A stretch of DNA of 64,000 nt from Thermothelomyces thermophilus ATCC 42464 (taxonomy: Eukaryota > Ascomycota > Sordariomycetes > Sordariales > Chaetomiaceae), in NCBI RefSeq assembly GCF_000226095.1, contig NC_016473.1, forward strand, positions 5,146,001 through 5,210,000, given 5' to 3'. Within the stretch, counting starts at the first letter, position 1. Each line of letters begins with the position of its first letter. Under the pieces are notes generated by a model. It did no database searches, was not told where the DNA came from, and worked only from the letters and a program-made list of their open reading frames with translations. Of the stretch, positions 52,787 through 64,000 are shown piece by piece. Both the position numbers and the translations under genes were made by a program.

Positions 52787-55700
52787 TAATGATTCGAGAT
52801 TGGTAGGTGCTGTGGTGGCAAGTGGGGGCACCTGCCTAACCGCCCTTCTATGTACATACAAACCGCCGGTCTTGAGGTCGCGCACAGTTTTGCCGTTCCC
52901 TGCTTCCCTTTGCGGCCTTCCAACCAAACTTTTACCCATCACATCTGCTAGTTGTCGGACAATTTCTTCCCCAATTCTATATCTTATGCGCATCATGTGT
53001 TAATTCGCCGAAGCCTCCAACGACATGGGTGGGTCCGGCCCTGGCCCTGTCGAAACAGACCAGACCCAACAGCCTCGCTGGCGTCGACCGACCCTCGCCA
53101 ATCCGACGAGTCCAGACGAGCAATCCGGCCAGGACATGAGTCACTTTGAAGGCTTCACCAGGCCATTCAACAAAGTTGAGACGGCTAGCCTTGGCCCATC
53201 CGGTATCCTGGCTCCCTGTCTAGACTGACCGGTAATTAATTGACACTAATACTCCGTAATGTTATAGAATAATTAATAACCAAACAAAGGGGGAGGAAGA
53301 ACAGAGTCGTCTCCTACCGTTCGGCGGGAGCGTTCTATATGGGTTATGACGACAACATCGCTGGCAATGTCTGCTGGCGTGATGGCACCGTTGTCGATTG
53401 AACTGCGTCAGGCAACGACATGTTACTTTGCGTGCGCTCCTCATCTGCTAGCGGCGACCGCTGTTCCCGTTACCTTGTTATCAGGGCCTCCCAAGGTAGG
53501 TACGCTTCTGCTCGTCAATAGGAAGCTGACAATCCGGGCTTGGTCGACGTCAGCTGATACGCCAGGGCCGAGGCCCATAGTCCTTGATCGGACCTGTCGG
53601 TTCTGATGAGGACGTGATGCTTTGGAGATGGGACCATTCTATATGTCAGTTTAAGCTGCCTCGCGAATGGCAAGAGCAGGATGCAGACAGACAAGGGCCA
53701 TAGACAAGCAGCCGGAATATTGAAAGACTAAATTTGGCAGCGACGGATCACCTAAAAACCCATGACGCTTTTCACGGTGACTATCTGGATGCTAACTCTA
53801 GCGGCGGCACTCCGTGGTGTCTGGCTGTGGAGTGACACCCATGCAAAATTAGGTACCTCAGGGCATACCCCCGATGACCGTTTCAAAAATGTGAGAGGAA
53901 TTGGCCACAACCGACCAGCCAACCAACCTGGAAGCCGTGGCTGGCCACTACACGTAAGGTGCAATCGGTTTTAATCTCAATTGGTGTGATCAGAACTCCA
54001 CCTGCTCCTGCTTCTGCCCAGCCGGTCGTTCATTTCATCCCACCCAGTCTGGAGGCCGTCTGGACCGGCTCAGCTTACGAGGCCCATGGAGGTAGCTATA
54101 GCATGGAATATTTTGACAGTGTTTATTTCCGTAAACGGAGTTTGCAGCCAATCAGCAGACTTGATTTGTTGCCCATGTAACGACCCCGGCCGGCTCAATT
54201 GGCCAAAGCTCAACAACAGCATTGTATCTTTACCTACCATGCAAGTCGCTCTGTAGGTAAAAGCCGCTTGTGTCGACATGGGAACCTCAATGGAGTCAAG
54301 TATCCAGATTCTGCAGGCACCTCATTATAAAGGCAAGGCCTCCTTCTTGTGGCTAGCTAAGCCATGCTACAAGATCGAAAACTATCATTCCATCAATATT
54401 AATTAATACTAATACCTCAATAGCAGCAACAGCAGCAACAGCAGCAGCAACAGAAACCCCTCCTAGAACCCAGTGGTTTAAGCTCAGGGCAAACAGTCCG
54501 ACTTTTACTCTACGTTCCTCTCGCTCATATTCTTTCCTTTTTTTTGGTCACCTCTTCTTTCTTTTTCATTGTCCAGCTACTCGAATTCGTTCACCCTAGA
54601 CAACAGCCGCGAATGAAGGTTAGTAAGCGGTGCGTACTGTACATACGAAATAAACGAATAAGTTCGGCATCGAAAAGGGGTAAACCGAACCGGTCTTGCC
54701 CGGTCCGTCTGCGGCCTAATTAATCATCGAAGTTCTAGCTTCCTGCATGGTGGCTGCGGGCTGCCGATTGCCGGAAGGGGGCCGGAATGCGCAATAGAAA
54801 AAGCGAAACGCGCAGTGGATTGTTGGCGACCATCTCCCTTCTTGCGAACTGTTTTGTTTTGCCAGGTCAAGGTTAATTTTCCGGAGTTAATATTGTCCTC
54901 TTCCCTCCGTACTTGCCCTCGATTCAATGTTGCCACTTCCAGGGACTTGCCGCGCTCACCCCAAGCCCTTTTGGCGCGGCTCCAGTTAGTCGTTTCTGGG
55001 CAAAGCTTAGCCACGACGGGCCCCAGCCGTTGCCGAGTCGAATTCCGCACTAGGTACGGAGTAGCTATGGCTTCCCATTTAATTAGTGGTGGGCCAAGAC
55101 GAAGTGCCGACTTGGCCGGCAGAAATCGAGCCGGATCCGGAGCATGCATGCAATAACGGGCGACCAGGGTTGAAGTTCAGGGGGCCGGGTGGTATCATTC
55201 CTAACAACCCGCCTGCCCCACCGCGGCAACTCGCTCATGCAACGTCAAGCTCACTGATGACGGGCCGGATGAGCCGCTCGCGGGCAGGTTGCAGCTTGAG
55301 CGATTTTGGGGGTTGAAACGAGCTGGACATAGCTGGTGTCCTGTCCCATTTTACACCTTTGCTTCTTCTCTGGTATTATACCTCGATTTCCTCTCCTTCG
55401 TCGCCGAAAGTCGAGAGAACGAGAGGAGCTATCTCGAGGTACAACACACGTGCGGAGAGAATTTGAGGCACAGCACCGGCCGAGCTGCATGTTCATATAT
55501 ATGCAGTCAGTCGTGATTGCGCTGCGGCGACTGCCGGCTCGGCACCCAACCATGCCGACGGAGCACTCGCTTCCACACCCCTCAGAACGATATAGGAGAT
55601 CTATCCGCTGCGCCGTGGCGCGCCGCTGCCGGCGGCTAAAGCAGCAGCTCCGCAGTTGTCCCGTGTACAACCCGGACGTGTATGCACGTACGGAGTATTA

Positions 55701-56307
55701 GATGTAGATACATTCGGCCATAGGGGAGAAATGACCCCACGCCGCATCTGTAGAACGGGGTTAAAGGCCTCGGCGTATTACACCGGCGGGTGGAGGGGCG
55801 GGGGGGGGGGACAACTTAGGCCTGATCGACGCTGGTGAACACGCCAACGTCAGTTGGCCGCATGTTCTGGCCAGACCGACCTGCTCTGGTTCGGTGGTGT
55901 CCAACATTCCCCGACCGGGAAGACCCGTCAGGGTGGCGTCGGTGCAATATGGACAGGACAGCGAGTGAAACTGGGCGGACGGAGCCATCGAATCCCATCC
56001 TGCTAGATCCTTCCGGTTGCATGCACACGTCAAATGTCAGGATTTGCAACATGACTGCTCCAATCATGTTAGCTGCCTCGTTCGGATTGGGAGAGACATG
56101 CTGGTCCCTTTATATGCTTTTCCAGCACCGGCGCCCCCCAGCCAGGCTTAAGGTCTCATTGTGTCTTGCAGGGCCCTTCGGCGTCTCTGCATCTCTCAGA
56201 GCAAATCTTATCGGCCAGGGACTGTGAATTGGACCCTGAACTTGGTGAGATCCATAGCTTTGTTTTCTTTTCGACAGCGTCCAGACGACACAGCAACCCC
56301 GGCCAAG
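52787..56307. other. Long gene-poor spacer
   Basis: No gene supported in 3.5 kb. TACGGAGTA-type words at 53250, 55055 and 55689; a CAGCAA run at 54422-54450. Frames such as 54815-55156 and 55336-55701 lack family features. 56100-56300 is the likely promoter and leader of the MFS gene. Confidence 0.55.
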
Positions 56308-58272
56308 ATGGGCGGCGGCGGCGGCGGAGCTAGCCCGGACAATCTGATCCATCGCATGGCGATGGAGGATCCGGTGCCCTGGTACAAGAAACCGAACCTG
56401 CGCAGGATGTACTTCTTATTGTTCCCCTGTGTCATCGGCATCGAGATGACCTCTGGTTTCGACTCGCAGATCATCAACTCGGCCCAACTTCTGCCGGCGT
56501 GGAAAGAGTGTGAGTCGCCCCGGCGCTCCCCGATGCCCTTGGGAGAAAAGAGTGACGGAACAAAAAAAAAAAAAAAGATCAAACGGGGAGCTAATTCTCG
56601 CCTCCAGATTTTGGACACCCCAGCGGGGCATACAATGGCATCCTCGCTTCTGCCCTCCCGCTTGGCTCTGTCATCGGTCTCCCCTTCATCCCGCTCGTCA
56701 ACGACATCTGGGGCCGCCGATGGTGCATCATGTTTGGCTCCTGCATCATGATCATTGGCACCATTATTCAGGGCCTCGCGATCAACGGTGAGTAGTGCTG
56801 CCGACCACCAGCTGTCCGGCGTAGGCGACGGGGTAGCTAAAGCGACGAGGCATTTGATTTAGGCCCCATGTACATCATGGCGCGCGGCATTATCGGTTTC
56901 GGCCTGCCCTACGCCATCGTCGCGGGCTCCTGCCTGATCGGCGAGCTGGGTTACCCCAAGGAACGGCCGATCCTGACGTCGCTCTTCAACGCGTGCTACT
57001 TTATCGGAGCCATCGTGGCGGCGGGGACGACGTTTGGGACGCAGCAGATCAACAACGACTGGTCGTGGCGGATCCCGTCGTTCCTGCAGATGGCGCCGTC
57101 GCTGCTGCAGGTCACGTTTGTCTTCTTCCTGCCCGAGTCGCCGCGCTTCCTGCTGAGCAAGGACCGGATCGAGGAGGCCGAGGAGGTGCTGGTGGCGTAC
57201 CACGCCGAGGGCAACGCCGAGTCCGAGTTCGTCAAGGCCGAGATCGCCGAGATCAAGGCAACGCTGCAGATCGAGCTCGAGAACTCGAAGCGGTCGTGGC
57301 TGGACCTGGTGCGCACTGCGGGCATGCGGCGGCGCCTCATCATCGGCTCGCTGCTCGGCCTGTTCACGCAGCTGTCGGGCAACGTGGTCATCTCGTACTT
57401 CCTGGGTGACGTGCTCAAGCTCATCGGCTACACGGACCCGACTTTCCAGGCGCAGTACAACCTCGGCAACCAGTGCTGGTCGCTGGTGTGCGGCGTGAGC
57501 GCGGCCCTGGTGGTGATGCGCTTCCGGAGGCGGACCATGTACCTGACGGGCATCCTGTCCATCCTGGCCGTATACGTCGCCTGGACTACGTGCACGGCCA
57601 TCTTCATCGTCGACCGGTCCCAGGTGGCGGCCAAGCTATCGCTTTTCTGGATCTACGCCTACAGCCCGGCGTACAACCTGTGCTTCAACGCCCTGACCTA
57701 CAGTGAGTCGAGAAAGACGAGAAAGACGCCCCGGGATAGGTTGCTAATGGTGGTCGGCCGGCAGCCTACCTCATCGAGATCTTCCCGTTCGCCCAGCGCG
57801 CCCGCGGTATCGCCATCTTCCAATTCTGGGGCAAGGCGGCCCAATTTTTCGGCACCAACGTCAACCCCATCGGTAAGGCTGCATGCGCGCACGCTTAGTG
57901 AAACACGCCGATACGGGTCACACACAAGTCCGTTCTTGTGGGCGACGGCTGACCGGATATCAACACAGGCACCCAGGCTATCGGCTGGAAGTTCCTGCTC
58001 GTGTATTGCTGCTGGATCTTTGTCGAGGCAGTCCTGATCTGGTTCCTTTGGCCCGAGACGTCCGGCCGCTCTCTCGAGGAGCTCGCCTTCCGTACGTTAT
58101 CGCTTTCTGTTGCCAGCTTGTTGAGATTTGGTGCTGTGTGAGAAGATTGACTGACCACTTCTTTGCAGTCTTCGAGGCCGGCGAGAATGCTCGCCGTCAA
58201 GACAAGTTAATTACCGAGGTGCTGCACGCCGAAGAGCTGAACGAAAAGACGAGCCACGTGAAGGATGCTTAA
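56308..58272 (+). CDS. MFS sugar transporter (lactose-permease-like)
   Basis: Six exons (56308-56509, 56608-56787, 56863-57702, 57765-57872, 57969-58091, 58169-58272) give 518 residues; every intron starts GTGAGT, GTAAGG or GTACGT and all phases match. Sugar porter features: MTSGFDSQIINSAQLLPAWK in helix 1, YFGHPSGAYNGILASALPLG, NDIWGRRWCIMFG (loop 2-3), ARGIIGFGLPYAI, LPESPRFLLSKDRIEEAEEV, FTQLSGNVVISYFLGDVL in helix 7, YLIEIFPFAQRARGIAIFQF, and WPETSGRSLEELAF after helix 12. It resembles the fungal lactose/galactoside permease-like and hexose clade. The N-terminus has six glycines after Met. Plasma-membrane location inferred; substrate unknown. The first intron carries 14 A in a row. Confidence 0.93.
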
Positions 58273-59173
58273 ACTCGGGATTGCAGTGACTTCTCTGGAT
58301 GAAAGAATGGAAGTTAGCCTGGAGATGTTGGAGCGCATCGATGGGAATCAAGAAGGGGAGGGGCGTACGCGCTGAAGGCGCCTCAGGTACTTACAGAAAG
58401 GTAAGGAGGTACCGAAAGCGATTCTCAATCGAAGTACGTCAATTGTGTTTACACGCGGGGACCAAACATAGTTGATTGGCTCAATGGAATTTGCCCATTG
58501 TGAATGGGAGAGGGGTACTTGCTTTGGGCCTTTGGTGCTGCTGCTTCAGGTATGTATGTATGTATGTACCCGATACTTGTGCAAGAATGCGGGCAAGAGA
58601 GTCATCAAGGAAGGCCAAGTCGGGCAATTACTAACTCGCACTGCGTAACAACTAACCGTACGGATTAACCTGCATGTACCTGTCTAATTCTGTACTTGAG
58701 ATCAGATGCTGCTGTTCGCGAACCTGGGCAGGAGCCGCTGAACCAATGGCGGTGGGGCACCTACCACTCCAGTTGCCCGCACGGTCGGGACCCCTGGAGC
58801 CCTGAAACCCCACCATTAGCTCCATGTAGCTTCAATCCAGGTTCTGAGATGAGATCACCCGCTGCAACTCCCCTCGAGACAACCGAACGCCCTATCCAAC
58901 TATCATCAGCAGCACATTTCTCCGTCCAGACTCTCCATGTAAAAGTTCCCACTAAGCGATGTGAAATTGCTTTTAACTGCCGCGCTGCCACCTCGGCCGC
59001 TGCATCGCGGTCCCTCAAGTTTCCCAGCGCGCAACTAACGAGGAACTGCAATCCAGGGCAACTCGCATTCACCTTCATTTTTCCGGGCTCTGGCGCCGAC
59101 TAGGTCAAGGAACTTTCGGTGTTATATCTACAGGCCCGGCGAAGGAGAAGGACAAGGAAAATTAAGCGGCAAG
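58273..59173. other. Intergenic spacer
   Basis: No gene supported; GTATGTATGTATGTAC microsatellite at 58552-58568. Confidence 0.6.
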
Positions 59174-60676
59174 ATGTCTGTCCAGGGAACAACGGTGGGA
59201 GCACTCCCACCAGAACTGCTACGCCAGGTGTTCGATGCGCTCGACCACGCCGCGCCCTCCGAGCATCGGCTGAACGATCAGCCGGACTGCAGAATGCTTT
59301 GTGACCCCAACTGTCCGCTCAAGAAGGCCTCCCTTGTCAACAGGAAATGGCGTGCAGTTGTTCTGCCTCTGCTCTTCCGCCACGTCGTCTGGCGCCTGGC
59401 GTCCTGCGACCAACTTCTCAGTCGACCCAACGAGATCTCGGAGTCACAGTCGGACGACCCCTCCGAGAGCATTTCCATCCTGGCGTTCTTGCGCGCCAAT
59501 AATCTAGCGCGCCATGTTCGCTCACTCACCATTGTTGTGTGTCGCGAGGAAGCACTCCCTTCTGCGACAACCACTGACCGAAGGAGTGGCTCTCGAATCA
59601 GCAGCAGTCTGGAGGAATGGAAGCAAGCAAGATGGAACTCGATCAGCGACACCCATGCGCAATATGCCGCCCAGATCAGCTCCGCCACGGTCTACAACGG
59701 GGATAACAACTGGCTCTGGCGTATGCTGTTTGGCATCATGAACCCTTTGAGGCTGACCCTCATCGCCTCTCCTCAGACACTGGCTCGGCTACTCTCGTGC
59801 ATGGTATATGTCGGAGACGCCGACTTCTTCTCCACCGAGGAGCGCCTGCATATCTTGTCCTTGTCGATGGACGGTTCTTCAAGGAGCTCGCCGCCGCCTC
59901 TCCTTGTTCGGTCCGAGGGAGCTCGTCCGGCTGCTCCCACAGCTTCACGCAAATGCTCCACGGAGCGCGACTACGTCCGGACGGAACTGTTTACGATCAG
60001 ACCTTGGACCCACCTGCTCCTGAACGAGAACTCCTCCATCCGCGTCTACAGGACATATCACTTCTTCGACCGACGTCCTCCCTCCATCCTAGGGTCGTTG
60101 CTCGGCTGTGAGGAGGCCCCCCTCAACGTTATGATGGTTCCCCCCACGGTCACCTCCCTCTCGTACATTGCCATTTTCCCGGTTGCCACACATTTTCGAA
60201 TGCTCGTGGATCGGTTGCCGCGCATCGACAGCTTGTACCTCCAGCTCGTACCCCGCAATGACATTCTGCTCGACGAGAAAGAAATGGACCATGTCAATGC
60301 ATCGGACTTGTGGCTGGAGCGAAATAGCTGCTACAAGTTAGCCATGCAAAATATGCTGCTTTCTGCGGCTGCCCCCTTACCACCGAACAACGTCAACGAT
60401 AACAACACGAACGTCGCTGACGATCACGACCAAGATAGCGAGGTCGATGCGTCTCATACCGGACCCCATGAGCATGTAATCATGGAGGAGGGCCCGGCCC
60501 AGGGCGGAGTACACAATTGGCAGTATCTTCGCAGATTCGAAACCGGAGACTCATCAGACCGAGAGGCGTGGTTGGACGCTGTCGAATGGGTGGAAGAGAG
60601 CCAGACCGGGTGGCATGTCGAGGCCGAAGGTGTCCTCGTTAGGGAACCCGGTTCTGACGGGGCTCGAGGAAGCTGA
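59174..60676 (+). CDS. F-box-like domain protein
   Basis: Single exon, 500 residues. The N-terminus reads GALPPELLRQVFDALD, then KASLVNRKWRAVVLPLLFRH: the LPxELL...I...L......L..V...W pattern of an F-box, which binds Skp1 in SCF ubiquitin ligases. No WD or clear leucine-rich repeats follow. Instead there is a conserved-looking middle: WTHLLLNENSSIRVYRTYHF, FDRRPPSILGSLLGCEEAPL, VPPTVTSLSYIAIFPVATHF, LYLQLVPRNDILLDEKEMDH, LWLERNSCYKLAM, a block I associate with uncharacterised fungal F-box proteins. An Asn/Asp-rich stretch (about 410-435) is probably disordered. Substrate unknown. Between residues 230 and 275 the sequence is Ser/Pro/Arg-rich and a second frame is also open, so a local frame error cannot be excluded. 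Confidence 0.8.
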   Translation: MSVQGTTVGALPPELLRQVFDALDHAAPSEHRLNDQPDCRMLCDPNCPLKKASLVNRKWRAVVLPLLFRHVVWRLASCDQLLSRPNEISESQSDDPSESISILAFLRANNLARHVRSLTIVVCREEALPSATTTDRRSGSRISSSLEEWKQARWNSISDTHAQYAAQISSATVYNGDNNWLWRMLFGIMNPLRLTLIASPQTLARLLSCMVYVGDADFFSTEERLHILSLSMDGSSRSSPPPLLVRSEGARPAAPTASRKCSTERDYVRTELFTIRPWTHLLLNENSSIRVYRTYHFFDRRPPSILGSLLGCEEAPLNVMMVPPTVTSLSYIAIFPVATHFRMLVDRLPRIDSLYLQLVPRNDILLDEKEMDHVNASDLWLERNSCYKLAMQNMLLSAAAPLPPNNVNDNNTNVADDHDQDSEVDASHTGPHEHVIMEEGPAQGGVHNWQYLRRFETGDSSDREAWLDAVEWVEESQTGWHVEAEGVLVREPGSDGARGS

Positions 60677-61395
60677 GGGCGGGACCAACCCTTTTGTTCC
60701 CAGTCGAGATAAAGCTTCCTGTAGCGTCCTCATCAAACTGTTCATGCCGTTCGTCCACTTGGATATTCAACAGCCACGGCGAAAAGCAGGTTTTGGATAC
60801 GTGCCGTGTTAATGGAGACCGTTCCAACGTCGAATCACGTTACTGTCTCAAAATCCACGACTCGCCGTTCTCGACCAACGACAGTGGTGGCGATTACCGC
60901 AATGCTTGGCAGCAGTCGGGCTTCCCACCAGCAATCGCCTTCCCCTGAAGTTCTAGACCACGTACGAAAACAAGACCCCGAGTCACTCGAATGAAGCTGC
61001 GCTGTGTAGTATCAGAAATGAACTCTATCGTTTCATGCGCGTCGGATATATGCGATTGTCTCCCAGATTGTGTATGGGATGCCATGAGATAATAATGTGA
61101 CGTGGAGAGTCTCTAGTGGATCTAGCGGCTCGCGCAGAGCCATGCGACACGTCTGAACACCACCCCAACGCCGAAATCTTGCGTATCCCTGTCCTCTATT
61201 CGTCTTACAAGCTGTCCCACGGAACCCAGCTAGAGAACTTCCCGGGTCAAGACAAAAAAAAAAAAACAAGCAAAGAACCAGCCTGGGAGTTTTCCCCTTG
61301 GTGATCACTTGGTGATCACACCCGGAGCACCAAATGAAGCCGTGTGGGGTTTAAAAGCAATCCCTCCGCGTCCGGACCAGCCGACGTATCTGCCA
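60677..61395. other. Intergenic spacer
   Basis: No gene. A 13-A run near 61255 and the direct repeat GGTGATCACTTGGTGATCAC (61299-61319). It is the 3' side of both flanking genes. Confidence 0.6.
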
Positions 61396-62997
61396 CTAGT
61401 CATCCTCGTCGCCGCTGCTCAGGTCGATCTGCTTCCTCCGCTCCTCCTCGTTCATCTCGCGCCACGTGCTCCAGCTCAGCATGACGAAGGCGGCGACGAT
61501 CAGCAGCCCGCCCAGGACGGCGGCCCCGCTCAGCGGTGTCCCCGTCACAAACCAGTCGACAATGGCCACCATGAAGATGGTCAGCAACGAGGCGACGGAG
61601 CTGAGGACCGGGCTCGTCAACGAGATGAGCACGAGGAACGAACCGGAAAACATCATGTTCATGATGACGCTGATGAAGAGCAGCCACGCAGTCTCGCCGG
61701 TCGGAACCTCAAACTTCTCCCACCCGAGGACGTGCAGCACCGGCAGCGGAATCCACAACACCAGCAGGGTGAAGGCGCCCATCAGGCTGCCGAAGGTGTT
61801 GGCGAAGATGACCCCCCTGGTGGCGTCCATGCCCTCGGGAGGGCACGCGAAGCGCTTGTACAGGACCTCGTACAGCCCGTACAGCACGGAACCGGCGCCG
61901 ATGATGAGATTCCCCGCGAACCTGGCGGCGGGGTCCACCACACCTCCGTTACTGGCACCGGCGCCACCGGGCGACGCGGTTGAAGAGGAGGAGGACTCTT
62001 CGGGGCCTCCGTCCCCGCCGTCGCCATACGCGACCACCAGGACGCCGACGATGGCCACGGCCACGGCCAGCATCTTGTCCGCCCGCAGTCTCTCCTTGAG
62101 CAGCGGCACCGAGAAGGCGTAGGCGAAGAAGGCGCTGCAGTTGTAGATGGCCGTCAAATCACTCGGTGTCGTCATGCTCACAGCCAGGTACCAGCTCAGC
62201 CCGGCGACGGTGAGCGCCGACGTGATGACGGCGGTGGCCTTGCCGAGGTACTTGACGGGCGAGTGGCCGTACTCGAGCAGGCCACCCCCGCTCCCGCCGC
62301 CGACCCCGCCGCCCAGCTGACCGTAGACGGCGGACTCCCTCACGGTGGTCATGGCGGCGGCGGCGGCCGCCGCCTTGACGTCCCGCGTCTCCACGACGAG
62401 CGCGATGGCCCGCAGCGTGCGCACGTGGCCGTCCCAGAAGCGGCGCCAGCTCTGCTCGGGCGGCGACCGGCGCACCCAGAGCACGGCCAGCTGCAGCGGC
62501 CACAGCAGCACCCACGAGCCGTGCGTCAGGTACAGCATGCAATAGGCCTTGTCCCACCCGCGGTCGTGCTGGATCTCCGAGGCCAGCATGGTCTGCACCG
62601 TGAAGGAGACCAGGCAGACGATCAGGAAGAAGGCGGCATACGTGTACCGCCTGCGGGCCTCGGCGCCGGCCGCCGCAGCCGTGGTTAGGGCGGGGCTGCG
62701 AGATCGCATTGTTGTTGTCGTTGCCGCTGCCGCTGCCGCTGCCGCTGCTGGGCTGCGGCGGGCGAAGGCTGGGCGAGCGGACAAGCCACGAGGCGAAGTC
62801 GGCGGGGGGGAGGTGCTAACGGGGGCGACGTACGCGCGGGTGGTGGTGGTGGTGGTGGTGATGGTGGTGGAAAGGTGTGATCGGGAGGGCAGCGGGCTGG
62901 TGCGTCGGCTAGGGCTGCGGTAAGATGGGCGGCCGCGGTCGTTGTCGTCGTCGTGGTGGGCAAGGAGCGGGTCGGCGGAGCGGGAGTCGCGGAGCAT
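61396..62997 (-). CDS. Drug/metabolite-superfamily membrane transporter
   Basis: Single exon, 533 residues. A long disordered N-terminus (about 1-120: Ser/Thr/Pro/Ala-rich, with Thr8 and Ala9 runs) is followed by about ten membrane helices: YAAFFLIVCLVSFTVQTMLA, GSWVLLWPLQLAVLWV, KATAVITSALTVAGLSWYLA, LTAIYNCSAFFAYAFSVPLL, LAVAVAIVGVLVVAYGDGG, LIIGAGSVLYGLYEVLYKRF, SLMGAFTLLVLWIPLPVL, LLFISVIMNMMFSGSFLVLI, LTSPVLSSVASLLTIFMVAI and LGGLLIVAAFVMLSW. The TAIYNCSAFFAYAFSVPLLK stretch (helix 4 then KER) is typical of the SLC35F/EamA-like branch that includes yeast Thi74-type vacuolar proteins. The C-terminus is acidic (SSGDEDD). Probably an organelle-membrane carrier; substrate unknown. A Gly-rich loop separates helices 3 and 4. 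Confidence 0.87.
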   Translation of the reverse strand: MLRDSRSADPLLAHHDDDNDRGRPSYRSPSRRTSPLPSRSHLSTTITTTTTTTRAYVAPVSTSPPPTSPRGLSARPAFARRSPAAAAAAAAATTTTMRSRSPALTTAAAAGAEARRRYTYAAFFLIVCLVSFTVQTMLASEIQHDRGWDKAYCMLYLTHGSWVLLWPLQLAVLWVRRSPPEQSWRRFWDGHVRTLRAIALVVETRDVKAAAAAAAMTTVRESAVYGQLGGGVGGGSGGGLLEYGHSPVKYLGKATAVITSALTVAGLSWYLAVSMTTPSDLTAIYNCSAFFAYAFSVPLLKERLRADKMLAVAVAIVGVLVVAYGDGGDGGPEESSSSSTASPGGAGASNGGVVDPAARFAGNLIIGAGSVLYGLYEVLYKRFACPPEGMDATRGVIFANTFGSLMGAFTLLVLWIPLPVLHVLGWEKFEVPTGETAWLLFISVIMNMMFSGSFLVLISLTSPVLSSVASLLTIFMVAIVDWFVTGTPLSGAAVLGGLLIVAAFVMLSWSTWREMNEEERRKQIDLSSGDEDD

Positions 62998-64000
62998 GGC
63001 GCGATGTACGGATTACTGTATAATTAATTACTAGCTGCCCGTCCCCCGGATCTCGACCGATCTCTTTAAAGCCGGGGGCGATCTTCACCCGACTCGGGTC
63101 GCTGAGACGGGTGTCAGGTAGGTTATCTTGAAGGTTGGTTTGTCGCGGGTGCCAGTCCGGTTGGAATGCAACGTGACGTCAACCGCCATAGAAGCTGACG
63201 GCAAGTAGAGAAACCAACCCAGGAGTTGAAGAACGTGAGTTACAGATCGTACGGGACACGAATTTAAGTAAAAAGTGCAAAACTTTAGACCCGGCACCGG
63301 TCACTCCCGGTTGAGGAGAAATGACGACCGAAAAGTCTGGGTTTCGTGGGGTTAGGGTGATGGTGCAATTGAAGCTAAAACTCGAAGACCCTGAGAACAA
63401 CGTGCGTGGAACACGGCAAAAAATGGGTGCGTGCCCCCTGGGATGGTTCTGTGGAGGATCTGCCAATCAGGGGCTGCAGTGCCCCAGATGGTGCCTTAGT
63501 CGGCTGTCTCAGGGGAGATCATCCCCATTTCCAGGCGGGTCACACGCGGCCGCACGCGAGCAGCCCCCTCTCAACCTGGGAAAGAGCCACCAAAACCCGA
63601 CCATGAGTTCAGTCACCAGTCACTACCATCAAGTGAATGATGGGAGTCCGCATTACACCTCGCAAATATGCGTAATCATCTTCTATATCATGTGCATATG
63701 GTTTGCTTTCGTTGTCCACAACCGATCGGGCTACAAAGATACCCTCCACATCATCGTTAGTTCTTGACGCAAGAAGCCCACGAGTGAAGAGGCATGAACT
63801 CGTCATGGCCGTGTATGTAATCCGTACTTACCCACTTCCCAAAACCCCAGAGAGCCGAGGTCGTTATGTCTCTGCGGCACCTTTGATGTTGGGATGAAAG
63901 CATACCCCATGTAGAAGAGAGGTCCGTTCCGAGTCACAGAACATTGACCTTAATTAGATTTCCTTGGTTCTAATAATGATGTCCATTCATCTGAAAGCTA
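62998..64000. other. Intergenic spacer to window end
   Basis: No gene supported. The first ~100 bases are the leader and promoter of the transporter. The frame at 63321-63767 (+) has no recognisable pattern. Confidence 0.55.

Overview
The window is nuclear DNA of a filamentous ascomycete. Genes are GC-rich with short introns of mostly 45-110 bp (GTRNGT donor, CTAAC-like branch site, CAG/TAG acceptor). They sit among AT-rich spacers full of TTAATTAA-type words, and one DNA transposon is heavily AT-shifted in the way repeat-induced point mutation (RIP) leaves. The gene content (fungal nicotianamine synthase, CE1 esterases, an M43 protease, an intradiol dioxygenase, sugar porters) and the sequence style suggest Sordariomycetes, possibly Sordariales/Chaetomiaceae. 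That placement is inference. There are no operons, CRISPR arrays or ribosome binding sites, and I recognised no rRNA or tRNA gene.

Layout. 1-9.9 kb: end of a THEM6-like thioesterase gene, a conserved fungal hypothetical, a PaaI-like hotdog thioesterase with a polyglutamine tract, a small secreted zincin-like protein, an aminoglycoside-phosphotransferase-family (APH) kinase-like protein, and another conserved hypothetical. 9.9-13 kb: accessory DNA with a tandem repeat, a truncated casein kinase 1 gene and dispersed repeats. 13.2-18.6 kb: an ATP-grasp ligase-like gene and a nicotianamine synthase gene transcribed away from each other across a repeat-bearing spacer. 19.5-26.3 kb: AlkB-like dioxygenase, a frame-disrupted HMG-box-like gene, an extended short-chain dehydrogenase with an altered catalytic position, dynactin p25, and a CX5R rhodanese. 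26.3-29.2 kb: no convincing gene. 29.2-43.9 kb: secretion and nutrition genes (intradiol dioxygenase, M43 protease, MFS sugar porter, two CE1 esterases head to head), a 75-residue polyprenyl synthase fragment, and a LURP-one-like gene. 45.7-49 kb: a small hypothetical and an amidoligase. 49.9-52.8 kb: a 2.9-kb RIP-decayed pogo/Fot1-like transposon with 95-bp terminal inverted repeats. 52.8-64 kb: second MFS porter, F-box protein, drug/metabolite-type transporter, and long empty spacers.

How the genes fit together. Most are independent housekeeping or accessory genes. Two groupings may be functional. One is the divergent ATP-grasp/nicotianamine synthase pair, a candidate metallophore locus. 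The other is a loose set of secreted hydrolases with sugar porters that fits growth on plant biomass. Exon coordinates were derived by hand from splice signals and reading-frame continuity, and all introns given keep frame.
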